Source: Maribacter luteus (lineage in GTDB: Bacteria > Bacteroidota > Bacteroidia > Flavobacteriales > Flavobacteriaceae). Taken from it: a stretch of 64,000 nucleotides of DNA. The stretch is from contig NZ_WKJH01000002.1 of NCBI RefSeq assembly GCF_009674825.1, positions 1 to 64,000 on the forward strand. Direction: 5' to 3'. The translations under genes were made by a program, and so were the position numbers. Position 1 is the stretch's first letter. Each line of letters begins with the position of its first letter. Positions 53,253 through 64,000 of this stretch are shown here, one piece after another. The notes under the pieces are model-generated. The model ran no database searches, had not been told where the DNA came from, and saw only the letters and a program-made list of their open reading frames with translations.

Positions 53253-54536
53253 CTACCTCTCTTCCAATGGTTTAAAAGGCCTGTAGGTTTCTCCAATATA
53301 AACTTGTCTTGGTCTACCGATAGGTTCATGATTCAATCTCATTTCCCTCCACTGTGCAATCCATCCTGGAAGTCGACCCATGGCGAACATAACGGTGAAC
53401 ATTTCCCTTGGAATACCCAAGGCCCTATATATGATTCCTGAGTAGAAATCAACATTAGGATATAAATTACGCTCAACAAAATAAGGGTCTTCCAAAGCTA
53501 CTTTCTCCAATCTCTTGGCAATATCCAAAATAGGATCCACGATACCTAAATCTTCAAGGACCTCATCGGCCGCCTTTTTTATTATTCTTGCCCTTGGGTC
53601 AAAATTCTTATAAACACGGTGACCAAAGCCCATTAACCTAAACTCATCGTTTTTATCCTTTGCCTTAGCCATATATTTATGGGTATCGCCACCATCTTTC
53701 TGTATACCCTCTAACATTTCTATCACAGCTTGGTTCGCACCTCCGTGCAATGGTCCCCAAAGGGCAGAAATACCGGCAGACAACGAAACGAACAATCCTG
53801 CATGGGAAGAACCGGTGATTCTAACCGCAGAAGTTGAACAATTCTGCTCATGATCCGCATGAAGAATCAACAATTTATCTAGGGCATCGATTATTATTTT
53901 GTTGCACTTATATTCTTTACTCGGCTTTTTGAACATCATTTTATGAAGATTTTCAACATAGCCCAAATTGTCATCGCCATAGTCAAGCGGCAAGCCTTTC
54001 TTTTTACGCATGGTCCATGCGACCAAAACAGGGAACTTACCTAAAATCTTAACAATGGAATGGTACATATCCTTCTCTGATGAGATGTTCACCGATGTAG
54101 GATTAAAAGCGATCAAAGCACTTGTCAAGGATGACAAAACCCCCATTGGATGCGCCGATTTTGGAAAACCATCCAAAATCTTTTTCATTTCCTCATCTAC
54201 TTGGGATTCGGCTTTTATATCCTCGTGAAAAGTATTTAATTGTTCTTTGTTCGGTAATTCACCAAATATCAACAAATAGGCAACCTCAAGAAAATCGGCC
54301 TTTTCTGCCAATTCTTCAATCGCGTACCCCCTGTATCTAAGCATTCCTTTTTCACCATCCAAAAAAGTTATTGCACTCTCACAAGAACCTGTATTCTTAA
54401 ATCCTGGATCGATGGTTATCATCCCTGTGGACGACCTTAATGATTTGATATCGATGGCCAATTCGTTCTCAGAATCTTTAATAACTGGAAATTCATATCT
54501 CTTACCATCGTATTCAAGAATTGCTTTGTCTGACAT
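53253..54536 (-). CDS. gltA: Citrate synthase (type II)
   Basis: A 427-residue hexameric-type citrate synthase that condenses oxaloacetate and acetyl-CoA. Landmarks are YDGKRYEFPVIKDSE, the TGMITIDPGFKNTGSC block, LHADHEQNCSTS, WGPLHGGANQAVIEML with the catalytic His, and MGFGHRVYKNFDPRA. The C-terminal RPRQVYIGETYRPF is typical. TAAATTTA at 54567-54574 is a weak promoter candidate. A hairpin terminator follows. Confidence 0.96.
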   Translation of the reverse strand: MSDKAILEYDGKRYEFPVIKDSENELAIDIKSLRSSTGMITIDPGFKNTGSCESAITFLDGEKGMLRYRGYAIEELAEKADFLEVAYLLIFGELPNKEQLNTFHEDIKAESQVDEEMKKILDGFPKSAHPMGVLSSLTSALIAFNPTSVNISSEKDMYHSIVKILGKFPVLVAWTMRKKKGLPLDYGDDNLGYVENLHKMMFKKPSKEYKCNKIIIDALDKLLILHADHEQNCSTSAVRITGSSHAGLFVSLSAGISALWGPLHGGANQAVIEMLEGIQKDGGDTHKYMAKAKDKNDEFRLMGFGHRVYKNFDPRARIIKKAADEVLEDLGIVDPILDIAKRLEKVALEDPYFVERNLYPNVDFYSGIIYRALGIPREMFTVMFAMGRLPGWIAQWREMRLNHEPIGRPRQVYIGETYRPFKPLEER

Positions 54537-54667
54537 TTTTATATTTTAATGAATTTAATTAAGCGGTAAATTTAAACAAAACGCTTCATTTTAACAATTC
54601 CGCAATTGTTAATAATCTACTTAAGGATTACTATTGGGTTTTTAAGTAAAAATGTATCAAAAATGGA

Positions 54668-56209
54668 CTAAGAACCACATAAATATAACGACTTATAATA
54701 GGCATCGACCGACTTTTTCCAGGTGAACCTCATTTTTTTGGCGTCATTTTGAATTTTTTTCCATAGCGCTTTATCATTGTTGTAAATATCCAATATCAAA
54801 TCGAAAGAAGCTACCATATTCCTGATTTTTTCATCATAGGTGTTTCCATCGAAACTAAACCCTGTCTTCATATGTTCCACGGTATCCTTCAATCCACCTG
54901 TATGATGTACCAAACAAGGATGCCCATTCCTCATGGCCAGCATTTGGCTTATTCCACAAGGCTCGAACAAACTAGGCATAAAATATAGGTCAGATTCCAT
55001 ATAAATAGAATCAATCACATCCTCCGATTGTCCATTAATGAAAATCAAGTTCTCGTATTCATAACTGATAGATCGCAGTAATTCCTCATATTCCGGAGCC
55101 CCTGTACCCAAAATCATAAGAATACCATTTTGCTCTTCCAACTTTTTCAGTATTTCGAAAAGAGCTTCAGGAGATCGTTTAAAGAAATAAAATTTCTGCT
55201 CAGTTAACCTCGCGACACTTGAGACGATAAAACTGGGTGGTTTGCTTAAGAACTTAACCACTTTCTCGCCAGTATGGGCCAAAAAATCGGCTTTATACTT
55301 CTTTGACTCTTCTTGCAACCATTGAAAAATGGCCTTTATTATATTTTTGTAAATCTGATTTTCTTTTGCTACCCGGATATTGGAATAATTACTTCCATTT
55401 AGAATACCGAACAACCTACCTTCATTATCCGCCTTTTGCAAATCCAATTCAAGACCTTCACCTCCTATAAATTCGGGTGGAGCACTTGGCAACAACACAT
55501 CTTCTTTGTAAGACGGTGAAACGGTATGCACGGCATCTGCAAAACGAATGCCCACTGCCATAAGATTAATACAATCCTGATACCTATAATCCTTTAATTG
55601 TTCAGTATCATAATCAATATCGCGAAACCAATTTCGTAACGATGCATAATTATTCTCAAAAGGGCGAATTCCTTGTATGGCCAAATTATGTATACTATAT
55701 ACAAATCTGATTTTCTTTAGATCGGTATATGCAGGATGGAATGTCTTAAGGAATAAAACCAGACTTGAGTGCCAATCGTGCATATGTACGATATCCAAAT
55801 CACCAAATGCCCCTTGTTTTATTGCCTCGGCAACTGCCGTACAGAAAATTACATATTTTACAAAATCAGAATAAAAAGGCTCTACAGGATTATTATGATA
55901 GATCTGGGCAATATCCCCAGCCTCTATTTCGGGGTGATGAATTACATAATGGGTAATATTCGGATATTCTTTCTTGGGAACAACCTCATATAACTCTGCT
56001 ATATAGATCGTACCCCTCAACTCAAAATGAAGATTGGTTTTGAAGGTACCACCTTTATGCAGCCTGCTATACGCTGGCACAACAACATGTGCCTTATCTC
56101 CCCTTTCTGAAATTTGTCTAGGTACATCACGAACAACATCGCCCATACCACCAGCCTTACACTTATATAGCCCATCGTTTTCCGCGGCTACAAAAAGAAA
56201 ATTAGTCAT
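54668..56209 (-). CDS. Glycogen/starch synthase-like glycosyltransferase (GT5)
   Basis: A 513-residue GT-B glycosyltransferase. The ADP-glucose motif K-x-G-G is KAGGMGDV (Lys-18), followed by VHMHDWHSSLVLF, the central DAVHTVSPSYKEDVL and GILNGSNYSNI (where NGID is usual), and the C-terminal PSLFEPCGISQMLAMR acceptor motif. It should extend alpha-1,4-glucan in the cytoplasm. No glgB, glgC or glgP lies nearby, and GSNYS in place of GID is a small departure from classical GlgA, so the exact polymer is not certain. Confidence 0.85.
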   Translation of the reverse strand: MTNFLFVAAENDGLYKCKAGGMGDVVRDVPRQISERGDKAHVVVPAYSRLHKGGTFKTNLHFELRGTIYIAELYEVVPKKEYPNITHYVIHHPEIEAGDIAQIYHNNPVEPFYSDFVKYVIFCTAVAEAIKQGAFGDLDIVHMHDWHSSLVLFLKTFHPAYTDLKKIRFVYSIHNLAIQGIRPFENNYASLRNWFRDIDYDTEQLKDYRYQDCINLMAVGIRFADAVHTVSPSYKEDVLLPSAPPEFIGGEGLELDLQKADNEGRLFGILNGSNYSNIRVAKENQIYKNIIKAIFQWLQEESKKYKADFLAHTGEKVVKFLSKPPSFIVSSVARLTEQKFYFFKRSPEALFEILKKLEEQNGILMILGTGAPEYEELLRSISYEYENLIFINGQSEDVIDSIYMESDLYFMPSLFEPCGISQMLAMRNGHPCLVHHTGGLKDTVEHMKTGFSFDGNTYDEKIRNMVASFDLILDIYNNDKALWKKIQNDAKKMRFTWKKSVDAYYKSLYLCGS

Positions 56210-56280
56210 GCAATAGAGAAATCATTAATTAGTAGTCAATATTCTATTAAGTTAGGTAAACTTACGCATAAGGCCAAAAA

Positions 56281-56306
56281 AAAAGCCTTTCATTCGAAAG
56301 GCTTTT
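56281..56306 (-). terminator. Terminator of enolase gene (bidirectional form)
   Basis: AAAAGCCTTT and AAAGGCTTTT form a perfect 10-bp stem with a 6-base loop, flanked by an A-run and a T-run, so it can stop transcription in either direction. It lies 15 bases after the eno stop. Confidence 0.8.
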
Positions 56307-56321
56307 TTGAATCTTTTCAGA

Positions 56322-57626
<1,305 letters not shown>

Positions 57627-57648
57627 TTAGTATTGATTTTTGAAAGCA

Positions 57649-57656
57649 CAAAGATA
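57649..57656 (-). promoter_or_regulatory. Consensus -7 box of eno
   Basis: Minus-strand TATCTTTG is a perfect TANNTTTG, 34 bases upstream of the eno ATG. Confidence 0.5.
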
Positions 57657-57716
57657 CAAAACAACGAGGTTTTAGGGTGTCTTTATAGCCTATATTTACA
57701 TGAAAATAACAATACT

Positions 57717-58844
57717 TTAAACTTCTGTTTTTTCTATAGTTGAATTCTGGATCAATTCAATGAATTGATCGAACAGATATTCCGCATCATGCGGCCCTGG
57801 ACTTGCTTCAGGATGATATTGCACAGAAAAAACATCTTTATTTTTCATGCGCAAACCGGCTACCGTATGATCATTGAGATGTACATGGGTAATTTCCAGT
57901 TCCGGATGGTTTTCGGTCTCTTCCCGATCAATGGCGAAACCATGATTCTGGCTTGTAATTTCCCCTTTCCCGTTTAACAGGTTCATCACCGGATGGTTTA
58001 TTCCTCGATGCCCATTGTGCATTTTATAGGTAGAAACCCCATTGGCCAACGCAATTACCTGGTGCCCTAAACATATACCAAAAAGTGGCATATTACTTTC
58101 TATGATATCCTTAGCCGTTTTGATGGCACTTTTTAATGGCTCTGGATCCCCAGGACCATTTGAGATAAAATAACCGTCAGGGTTCCACTCGCTCATTTCC
58201 TTAAAACTTGTGTCGTACGGAAATACTTTAATATAACAGTCCCTCTTTGCTAGGTTTCGAAGAATATTCTTTTTAATACCTATGTCCAAGGCAGAAACTT
58301 TGTAAGTTGCATTTTCATCACCAACAAAGTAAGCTTCTTTGGTCGAAACCTTTGAAGCAAGTTCCAAGCCTTTCATACTAGGCATTTCCAGAAGCACTTC
58401 CTTAAGTCTTTCTACTTGATCAACTTCTGTTGATATTACCGCGTTCATAGCACCATTATCACGGATGTAACTCACCAAAGCCCTAGTATCTACATCAGAA
58501 ATGGCAAGGGTATTGTTGTTTTCCAAAAATTGCAATAGCCCCATATCCGCGTCTGGACGGGAATAATCATAGCTGAAATTTTTACAGATCAATCCGGCGA
58601 TCTTTACCGAATCAGATTCAACCTCTTCGGCATTAGTACCATAATTACCGATATGGGCATTGGTAGTTACCATAAGTTGTCCAAAGTAGGATGGATCGGT
58701 AAAAATCTCTTGATACCCGGTCATTCCGGTGTTAAAACATACTTCGCCGAAGGATGTCCCTTCTTTTCCACCAACGGATTTTCCATGAAAGATAGTTCCA
58801 TCAGCCAATAACAACAATGCTCTTTTCTTGGTTTGATACTTCAT
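57717..58844 (-). CDS. carA: Carbamoyl-phosphate synthase small subunit
   Basis: 375 residues from the ATG at 58844 (MKYQTKKRALLLLADGT); an upstream in-frame GTG adds nine unlikely residues. It supplies ammonia from glutamine to CarB for arginine and pyrimidine synthesis. The N-terminal domain has GEVCFNTGMTGYQEIFTDPS, and the class I amidotransferase triad is seen as GICLGHQVIAL (Cys) and VQYHPEASPGPHD (His, Glu). carB is not in the window. It follows the rplQ terminator. Confidence 0.96.
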   Translation of the reverse strand: MKYQTKKRALLLLADGTIFHGKSVGGKEGTSFGEVCFNTGMTGYQEIFTDPSYFGQLMVTTNAHIGNYGTNAEEVESDSVKIAGLICKNFSYDYSRPDADMGLLQFLENNNTLAISDVDTRALVSYIRDNGAMNAVISTEVDQVERLKEVLLEMPSMKGLELASKVSTKEAYFVGDENATYKVSALDIGIKKNILRNLAKRDCYIKVFPYDTSFKEMSEWNPDGYFISNGPGDPEPLKSAIKTAKDIIESNMPLFGICLGHQVIALANGVSTYKMHNGHRGINHPVMNLLNGKGEITSQNHGFAIDREETENHPELEITHVHLNDHTVAGLRMKNKDVFSVQYHPEASPGPHDAEYLFDQFIELIQNSTIEKTEV

Positions 58845-58884
58845 ACTATTATCTCGATAATTTAATTTCACAAATAAACATAAA

Positions 58885-58914
58885 AAAAGGATAAACTGTA
58901 AAGTTTATCCTTTT
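58885..58914 (-). terminator. Terminator of the ribosomal/rpoA operon
   Basis: AAAAGGATAAAC and GTTTATCCTTTT form a perfect 12-bp stem with a 6-base loop and a T-run on the minus side, 25 bases after the rplQ stop. Confidence 0.85.
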
Positions 58915-58939
58915 GTAAATATTATTAGTTAATAACATT

Positions 58940-59443
58940 CTATTCTTCTGAATCGTCAGATTTGTTATCAGCAACAGGAACCGGCGGCACTTCAGCCTTG
59001 GTACCTCCACCTCTTCTACTTCTTCTTGTAGTTTTCTTCTTAGGCTTATCCGCATTGTAAATTTCATTGAAATCCACCAATTCGATCATTGCCATATCAG
59101 CGTTATCACCTAAACGATTTCCTAATTTGATGATCCTAGTATAACCACCTGGTCTATCACCAACTTTTTCAGATACTTCACTGAACAATTCAGCAACGGC
59201 CAATTTGTTTCTTAAGTATTTAAAAACGATACGTCTATTATGTGTGCCCTTATCTGCAGTTTGGTTGTTTTCAGCTTTTGATTTGGTAATCAAAGGCTCA
59301 ACGAACTGTTTTAAAGCCTTAGCTTTGGCTACAGTAGTATTAATTCTCTTATGCTCGATCAAGGAACAGGCCATATTAGCCAACATCGCTTTTCTATGCG
59401 CTGCCTTTCTTCCTAAATGATTAACTTTCTTTCCGTGTCTCAT
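58940..59443 (-). CDS. rplQ: Ribosomal protein L17
   Basis: A 167-residue L17. The conserved N-terminus [20 protein letters not shown] and the [16 protein letters not shown] block are clear. Compared with the roughly 120 residues of the E. coli protein it has a long C-terminal tail, basic ([13 protein letters not shown]) then acidic (DNKSDDSEE), usual in Bacteroidota. It is the last gene of the operon and is followed by a strong terminator. Confidence 0.97.
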   Translation of the reverse strand: MRHGKKVNHLGRKAAHRKAMLANMACSLIEHKRINTTVAKAKALKQFVEPLITKSKAENNQTADKGTHNRRIVFKYLRNKLAVAELFSEVSEKVGDRPGGYTRIIKLGNRLGDNADMAMIELVDFNEIYNADKPKKKTTRRSRRGGGTKAEVPPVPVADNKSDDSEE

Positions 59444-59510
59444 TACTTCTTTTTTATCATCTTGCTACCAAATCCCGACAATCAACATCAAGAGAGCAAA
59501 ATATGATTAT

Positions 59511-60503
59511 TTAATCTTTGTCTAATTTATATTTTGATAGATCCATACCGAAGCTAAGACCCTTATTGATAACCAACTCCTCTAATTCAGTCAAGGATTT
59601 CTTTCCGAAATTCCTGAACTTCATCAAATCGTTTTTATTGAAGGAAACTAAATCACCCAAAGTATCGACTTCCGCCGCTTTTAAACAATTCAAGGCACGG
59701 ACTGAAAGATCCATATCCACTAGTTTGGTTTTCAACAACTGACGCATATGTAAGGATTCCTCATCATAAGTTTCAGTTTGGGCAATTTCATCAGCCTCTA
59801 ATGTAATACGCTCATCTGAGAATAACATGAAATGATGAATCAAAACCTTAGCACCTTCAGTCAATGCATCTTTTGGGTGGATCGAACCATCGGTAACGAT
59901 TTCAAAAACCAATTTCTCATAATCGGTTTTTTGTTCTACCCTAAAGTTCTCAATACTGTATTTTACATTTTTTATTGGTGTAAAAATCGAATCAACAGCA
60001 ATAGTCCCTAAAGCGGCATTTGATTTTTTATTTTCCTCTGCAGGAACATATCCCCTTCCTTTATCAATAACTATTTCCATATTGATAGCGACTTTGGAAT
60101 CCATGTTACAGATAACCAAATCAGGGTTAAGAACTTGATAACCGGATATGAATTTTTGAAAATCACCTGCGGTCATTTGATCTTTACCACTTACGGATAT
60201 AGAAACCACCTCTGCTTCAGAATCCTCGATCTGTTTTTTGAAACGAACTTGCTTTAAGTTCAGGATAATCTCGGTAACATCTTCTACAACACCAGGTATA
60301 ACCGAGAACTCATGTTCAACTTTGTCAATTCTAACCGAAGTAATCGCGTGGCCTTCCAAAGATGAAAGCAATACTCTTCTTAATGCATTCCCAATGGTTA
60401 ATCCGTAGCCAGGTTCCAATGGTCGAAATTCAAATTTCCCTTCGAAATCTGAAGAATCGATCATTATTACTTTATCGGGTTTCTGAAAATTAAATAATGC
60501 CAT
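59511..60503 (-). CDS. rpoA: RNA polymerase alpha subunit
   Basis: A 330-residue alpha subunit. The assembly domain has [20 protein letters not shown] and [16 protein letters not shown]. The C-terminal DNA-binding domain has [16 protein letters not shown] and [18 protein letters not shown]. Length and order are normal. It lies between rpsD (19-base gap) and rplQ (67-base gap) in the usual bacterial order. Confidence 0.98.
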   Translation of the reverse strand: MALFNFQKPDKVIMIDSSDFEGKFEFRPLEPGYGLTIGNALRRVLLSSLEGHAITSVRIDKVEHEFSVIPGVVEDVTEIILNLKQVRFKKQIEDSEAEVVSISVSGKDQMTAGDFQKFISGYQVLNPDLVICNMDSKVAINMEIVIDKGRGYVPAEENKKSNAALGTIAVDSIFTPIKNVKYSIENFRVEQKTDYEKLVFEIVTDGSIHPKDALTEGAKVLIHHFMLFSDERITLEADEIAQTETYDEESLHMRQLLKTKLVDMDLSVRALNCLKAAEVDTLGDLVSFNKNDLMKFRNFGKKSLTELEELVINKGLSFGMDLSKYKLDKD

Positions 60504-60521
60504 AATTGGATCAGTGTTGTT

Positions 60522-61127
60522 TTATTTTGAGTATAACTCGACTATTAATTGTTCCTTGATATTCTCAGGAATCTGAATTCTTTCCGGAATCGAAACAAAA
60601 GTTCCTTCTTTCTTTTCAGAATTCCAGGTAATCCATTCATACACATGATTGCTCGCTGCCAAAGAATCTTGGATAGTTTGCAAAGACTTTGATTTTTCCC
60701 TTACACCAACAACATCACCTGCCTTTAAAGAATAAGAAGGTATATCTACCAACTCACCGTTAACAGTAATATGCCTATGTGAAACCAATTGCCTTGCTCC
60801 TCTTCTAGAAGTGGATATACCCATTCTGTAAACAACATTGTCAAGTCTAGATTCGCATAATTGCAAAAGAACCTCACCCGTTACTCCTTTACTTCTATTC
60901 GCACTGGAGAACAAATTTCTAAATTGACGTTCTAAAATACCATAGGTATATTTTGCTTTTTGTTTCTCCATCAACTGAACTGCGTATTCAGATTTTTTTC
61001 CTCTACGCCTATTTTGTCCGTGTTGTCCTGGAGGATAATTTTTCTTTTCAAAAGACTTGTCGTCTCCAAAAATCGCTTCACCGAATTTACGGGCGATTTT
61101 ACTTTTTGGTCCTGTGTATCTTGCCAT
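60522..61127 (-). CDS. rpsD: Ribosomal protein S4
   Basis: A 201-residue small-subunit assembly protein. It starts [20 protein letters not shown] and contains [20 protein letters not shown] and the S4 RNA-binding domain [12 protein letters not shown] with [13 protein letters not shown]. The N-terminus lacks the zinc-finger cysteines found in some S4 proteins (the C- form). In many bacteria S4 also represses its operon, but no leader element is visible here. Confidence 0.98.
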   Translation of the reverse strand: MARYTGPKSKIARKFGEAIFGDDKSFEKKNYPPGQHGQNRRRGKKSEYAVQLMEKQKAKYTYGILERQFRNLFSSANRSKGVTGEVLLQLCESRLDNVVYRMGISTSRRGARQLVSHRHITVNGELVDIPSYSLKAGDVVGVREKSKSLQTIQDSLAASNHVYEWITWNSEKKEGTFVSIPERIQIPENIKEQLIVELYSK

Positions 61128-61211
61128 CTTCTTTAAATTTGGAAATGTGATTATGAATTAAGGCTTTATCCTTCGATAATCGTAACTACACTTCCTATGA
61201 ATTACTTTTTA

Positions 61212-61604
61212 TTAAACTCTTCTTCTTTTTGGTGGTCTACAGCCATTGTGTGGCATTGGGGTAACATCGATGATTTCAGTAACCTCGATACCAGCATTAT
61301 GAATAGAACGAATTGCAGATTCCCTACCATTACCTGGTCCCTTAACATATACCTTTACTTTTCTAAGACCTGCTTCATGGGCTACCTTCGCACAATCCTC
61401 CGCAGCAACCTGTGCAGCATAAGGAGTGTTCTTTTTAGACCCTCTAAAACCTTGTTTACCGGCTGATGACCAAGAAATAACATCTCCCTTTTTATTGGTC
61501 AATGAAATAATGATATTATTGAAAGATGCCGTAACGTGAGCTTCCCCGACCGCATCAACTATAACCTTACGTTTCTTAGCCGCTTTTGCATTTGACTTTG
61601 CCAT
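61212..61604 (-). CDS. rpsK: Ribosomal protein S11
   Basis: A 130-residue S11 with [14 protein letters not shown], the block [17 protein letters not shown] and the conserved C-terminus [16 protein letters not shown]. It forms part of the mRNA-exit platform of the small subunit. It starts 13 bases after the rpsM stop. An 84-base gap without a gene separates it from rpsD. Confidence 0.98.
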   Translation of the reverse strand: MAKSNAKAAKKRKVIVDAVGEAHVTASFNNIIISLTNKKGDVISWSSAGKQGFRGSKKNTPYAAQVAAEDCAKVAHEAGLRKVKVYVKGPGNGRESAIRSIHNAGIEVTEIIDVTPMPHNGCRPPKRRRV

Positions 61605-61617
61605 AATCTGCTACTTA

Positions 61618-61992
61618 TTATTTAGTTGCCTTTTTCTTGTTGGCGACTGTTTTTCTTTTTCCTTTACGGGTTCTAGAGTTGTTTTTGGTCCTTTGCCCTC
61701 TCAATGGCAGACCAGCTCTATGGCGAATACCCCTATAACAACCAATATCCATTAATCGCTTAATGTTCAATTGGGTCTCTGATCGCAATTCACCTTCTAT
61801 GGTAAATAAGGCTACCGCCTCACGAATACGACCGATTTCATCATCATTCCAGTCAGACACTTTAGTATCTTCACTAACTTGTGCCTTTTCTAAAATCTCT
61901 TTAGCTCTACTTTTTCCAATACCAAAAATATAGGTAAGGGCTATAACCCCTCTTTTCTGTTTTGGTATATCTATACCTGCAATTCTTGCCAT
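61618..61992 (-). CDS. rpsM: Ribosomal protein S13
   Basis: A 124-residue S13 with the start [19 protein letters not shown], the [11 protein letters not shown] helix-hairpin-helix and the basic C-terminal [19 protein letters not shown]. It contacts the ribosomal subunit bridge and P-site tRNA. Its ATG lies two bases after the rpmJ stop. Confidence 0.98.
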   Translation of the reverse strand: MARIAGIDIPKQKRGVIALTYIFGIGKSRAKEILEKAQVSEDTKVSDWNDDEIGRIREAVALFTIEGELRSETQLNIKRLMDIGCYRGIRHRAGLPLRGQRTKNNSRTRKGKRKTVANKKKATK

Positions 61993-61994
61993 AA

Positions 61995-62111
61995 TTATCC
62001 TTGTCTTTGTTTAAATCTAGGATTCTTTTTGTTGATTACGTACAACCTGCCTTTCCTGCGTACTATTTTGCAATCGGCACTTCTTTTTTTTACTGAAGCT
62101 CTAACTTTCAT
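61995..62111 (-). CDS. rpmJ: Ribosomal protein L36 (zinc-free form)
   Basis: A 38-residue gene, easy to miss. It reads [20 protein letters not shown] and ends NPRFKQRQG, an unmistakable L36. Of the four zinc ligands of the C+ form only Cys-14 remains; position 11 is Ser, and the later Cys and His are Asn and Phe. It is therefore the C- form, which does not need zinc and is the normal one in flavobacteria. It sits in its usual place between infA and rpsM. Confidence 0.95.
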   Translation of the reverse strand: MKVRASVKKRSADCKIVRRKGRLYVINKKNPRFKQRQG

Positions 62112-62120
62112 CTTACTTTC

Positions 62121-62336
62121 TTAATATCTATATGTAATTCTCGCTTTGGTAAGGTCATATGGACTCATTTCCAATTTAACCTTGTCACCGGGAAGCAATT
62201 TTATATAATGCATTCTCATTTTTCCTGAAATATGTGCTGTGACCACATGGCCATTTTCCAATTCCACTCGAAACATTGCATTGGAAAGGGCCTCTATAAT
62301 AGACCCATCTTGTTCTATTGCTGCTTGTTTAGCCAT
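62121..62336 (-). CDS. infA: Translation initiation factor IF-1
   Basis: A 71-residue OB-fold protein. The conserved line is [20 protein letters not shown], then [19 protein letters not shown] and the end [11 protein letters not shown]. It binds the A site of the 30S subunit during initiation. It starts three bases after the secY stop, so it is co-transcribed with secY and rpmJ. Confidence 0.98.
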   Translation of the reverse strand: MAKQAAIEQDGSIIEALSNAMFRVELENGHVVTAHISGKMRMHYIKLLPGDKVKLEMSPYDLTKARITYRY

Positions 62337-62339
62337 AAC

Positions 62340-63683
62340 TTATGCTACTTTCCTGTTTTTACCGGATTTCATAAGACCATCATAATGCCTATTCAATAAA
62401 TACGCATTAACCTGTTGCACGGTATCAATGGCCACACCTACCATAATCAATAACGAAGTTCCACCATAAAACATGGCCCAACCGGATTGAACATCCATAA
62501 GCTTAACCACTATGGCAGGTAATACCGCCAAAAGTGCCAAGAATACAGATCCAGGTAAAGTGATCAATGACATGATCTTATCTAAAAAATCACCAGTTTC
62601 TTTTCCTGGCCTAATTCCGGGAATAAATCCTCCGCTCCTTTTTAGGTCATCGGCCATTTTATTCGTAGGAACAGTAATAGCCGTATAGAAGTAGGTGAAA
62701 ATTATAATCAATAGTGCAAATAAAATGTTGTAAGCCAAACCGAATATATCCTGAAACTGAACTTCCATCCATTGCCCAACAGCAGTATCATTAAACGTTC
62801 TACCTAACAAACCTGGTGCGAACATGATTGCTTGAGCAAAGATTATAGGCATTACACCCGATGCATTCAACTTTAAAGGAATATATTGCCGAGACCCCAT
62901 AATGTTCTTTTCATACCCTCCAGACGCTGTTCTTCTTGCATATTGCACAGGTATCTGCCTTGTGGCCATGACCAATAATATACTGGCCAAAATCACCAAG
63001 AACCAAAGAATAACCTCAATTAAGATGAACATCAAACCTCCATTATTGTTGGCCGTTCTAGAAATAAACTCCTGAACGAAAGATTGTGGTAATCTAGCTA
63101 TAATACCAACCATGATCAATAAGGAAATACCATTACCAATACCTTTATCGGTAATTTTTTCACCCAACCACATGGCAAACACACATCCCGTTACCAATAT
63201 AATTACAGAAGGAACTATAAAATCCAATCCTTTTCCAAGAACGAAAGCACTATCAGGAACACCCAATGCACCAAGGCTATACAAATAAGCAGGTGCTTGT
63301 ACTATACAGATACCTATGGTCAACCATCTTGTAATCTGATTGATGGTTTTTCTACCACTCTCACCCTCTTTTTGCAATTTCTGCAAATACGGTATAGCGA
63401 TACCCATCAGTTGCACCACAATTGAAGCCGAGATATATGGCATGATACCCAATGCAAAAACGGAAGCATTGGCAAAAGCCCCTCCTGTAAATGCGTTTAG
63501 AATACCTAATATACCACTGTCCGTACTTGAACTCAATTCTGCCAATTGCGCGGTATCAATACCTGGAAGAACTATTTGACAACCAAAGCGGTATACCAAA
63601 AGAAGACCTAAGGTGATCATTATTCGATTCCTTAGCTCTTCAATCTTCCAAATATTGGATAGTGTCTCGAAAAATTTCTTCAT
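62340..63683 (-). CDS. secY: Preprotein translocase subunit SecY
   Basis: A 447-residue channel protein with ten membrane helices. Landmarks are IWKIEELRNRIMITLGLLLV, GIMPYISASIVVQLM, the plug region, and QIPVQYARR with GGYEKNIMGSRQYIPLKLN in the cytoplasmic loop that contacts SecA and ribosomes. Length is normal. It lies 17 bases after the rplO stop and three bases before infA. Confidence 0.98.
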   Translation of the reverse strand: MKKFFETLSNIWKIEELRNRIMITLGLLLVYRFGCQIVLPGIDTAQLAELSSSTDSGILGILNAFTGGAFANASVFALGIMPYISASIVVQLMGIAIPYLQKLQKEGESGRKTINQITRWLTIGICIVQAPAYLYSLGALGVPDSAFVLGKGLDFIVPSVIILVTGCVFAMWLGEKITDKGIGNGISLLIMVGIIARLPQSFVQEFISRTANNNGGLMFILIEVILWFLVILASILLVMATRQIPVQYARRTASGGYEKNIMGSRQYIPLKLNASGVMPIIFAQAIMFAPGLLGRTFNDTAVGQWMEVQFQDIFGLAYNILFALLIIIFTYFYTAITVPTNKMADDLKRSGGFIPGIRPGKETGDFLDKIMSLITLPGSVFLALLAVLPAIVVKLMDVQSGWAMFYGGTSLLIMVGVAIDTVQQVNAYLLNRHYDGLMKSGKNRKVA

Positions 63684-63700
63684 AGTAGTGTATTATCTGC

Positions 63701-64000
63701 TTATAAATTTATTGCTTCTCCGCCAGCTGCTTCAATAGCTGCTTTTGCAGTAGCTGTAAATTTATGTACTGATATTTTCAAAGAAGCCTTTAACTCTCCT
63801 CCTCCTAAAATCTTTACCAAATCGTTTTTCCTTACCAAACCGTTCTCTACAAGGTTATCAAAAGTAACTTCATCCTTGATGACCTTGTTGTCTACCAATT
63901 CCTGTAGTTTATCAAGATTGATCCCTTTATATTCTTTTCTGTTGATGTTGGTAAACCCGAACTTAGGAACACGTCTTTGCAAAGGCATTTGACCACCTTC
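63701..64000 (-). CDS. rplO: Ribosomal protein L15, C-terminal 99 residues (runs off right edge)
   Basis: The frame is open to the right edge and reads EGGQMPLQRRVPKFGF, the conserved centre of L15. It then continues with VDNKVIKDEVTFDNL and VKILGGGELKASLKI to the stop at 63701. The normal protein is about 150 residues, so the N-terminal third lies outside. The internal Met at 63988 is not the start. The gene is upstream of secY in the standard spc operon order. Confidence 0.96.
   Translation of the reverse strand, partial: EGGQMPLQRRVPKFGFTNINRKEYKGINLDKLQELVDNKVIKDEVTFDNLVENGLVRKNDLVKILGGGELKASLKISVHKFTATAKAAIEAAGGEAINL

Overview
The window looks like a chromosomal segment of a marine-type member of the Flavobacteriaceae (Bacteroidota). 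I infer this from four things: the AT-rich composition; the rplO-secY-infA-rpmJ-rpsM-rpsK-rpsD-rpoA-rplQ order followed by carA and eno; the many lipoproteins and FecR/TonB-receptor signalling genes; and TANNTTTG-type promoter boxes in front of several genes. The genus cannot be fixed from sequence alone; Maribacter/Zobellia-like relatives are my guess. I see no insertion sequence, prophage or CRISPR array.

Layout. 1-4.0 kb (minus): a lipoprotein cut by the window edge, an outer-membrane barrel, an FMN reductase, an unrecognised two-repeat membrane protein and a large beta-helix lipoprotein. 4.1-8.1 kb: a NarL-type response regulator with its TPR histidine kinase, then a small scarred area holding a broken response-regulator copy, a tmRNA gene (tag GKNNYALAA) on the plus strand and an intact CheY-like regulator. 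8.6-12.4 kb: a GH29 alpha-L-fucosidase lipoprotein and a DnaQ-like exonuclease/GIY-YIG nuclease fusion. 12.4-16.6 kb (minus): a probable sulfane-sulfur operon (SulP transporter, metallo-beta-lactamase/rhodanese protein, DUF2892 protein) threaded with four very small membrane proteins, three of them under 45 residues. 16.8-33.7 kb: mostly housekeeping and accessory enzymes, including an FMN-barrel protein, a GNAT, a DinB-like protein, an aldose epimerase-like protein, an M20 peptidase, a LolE-type permease divergent from a NamZ-type muramidase, QueE, a HerA-like ATPase and several hydrolases. 33.9-40.3 kb: a large esterase-like lipoprotein, an M13 peptidase, folD and ffh.

40.6-46.6 kb is a cell-surface signalling module: ECF sigma factor, FecR-type anti-sigma factor and TonB-dependent receptor on the plus strand, divergent from a strongly repetitive acidic lipoprotein. 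46.6-56.2 kb: an MtfA-like peptidase, argS, an SDR-family protein, two guanidine-modifying hydrolases (CtlX and DDAH types), citrate synthase and a glycogen/starch synthase. 56.3-64.0 kb: eno, carA and the distal part of the ribosomal protein/rpoA operon, ending inside rplO at the right edge.

The items I consider most worth a second look are the tmRNA whose T-arm does not fold canonically and which sits between two response-regulator copies; the microprotein-rich persulfide operon; the repetitive lipoprotein facing the sigma/FecR/receptor module; and the 604-residue NMO-like protein of unknown role.
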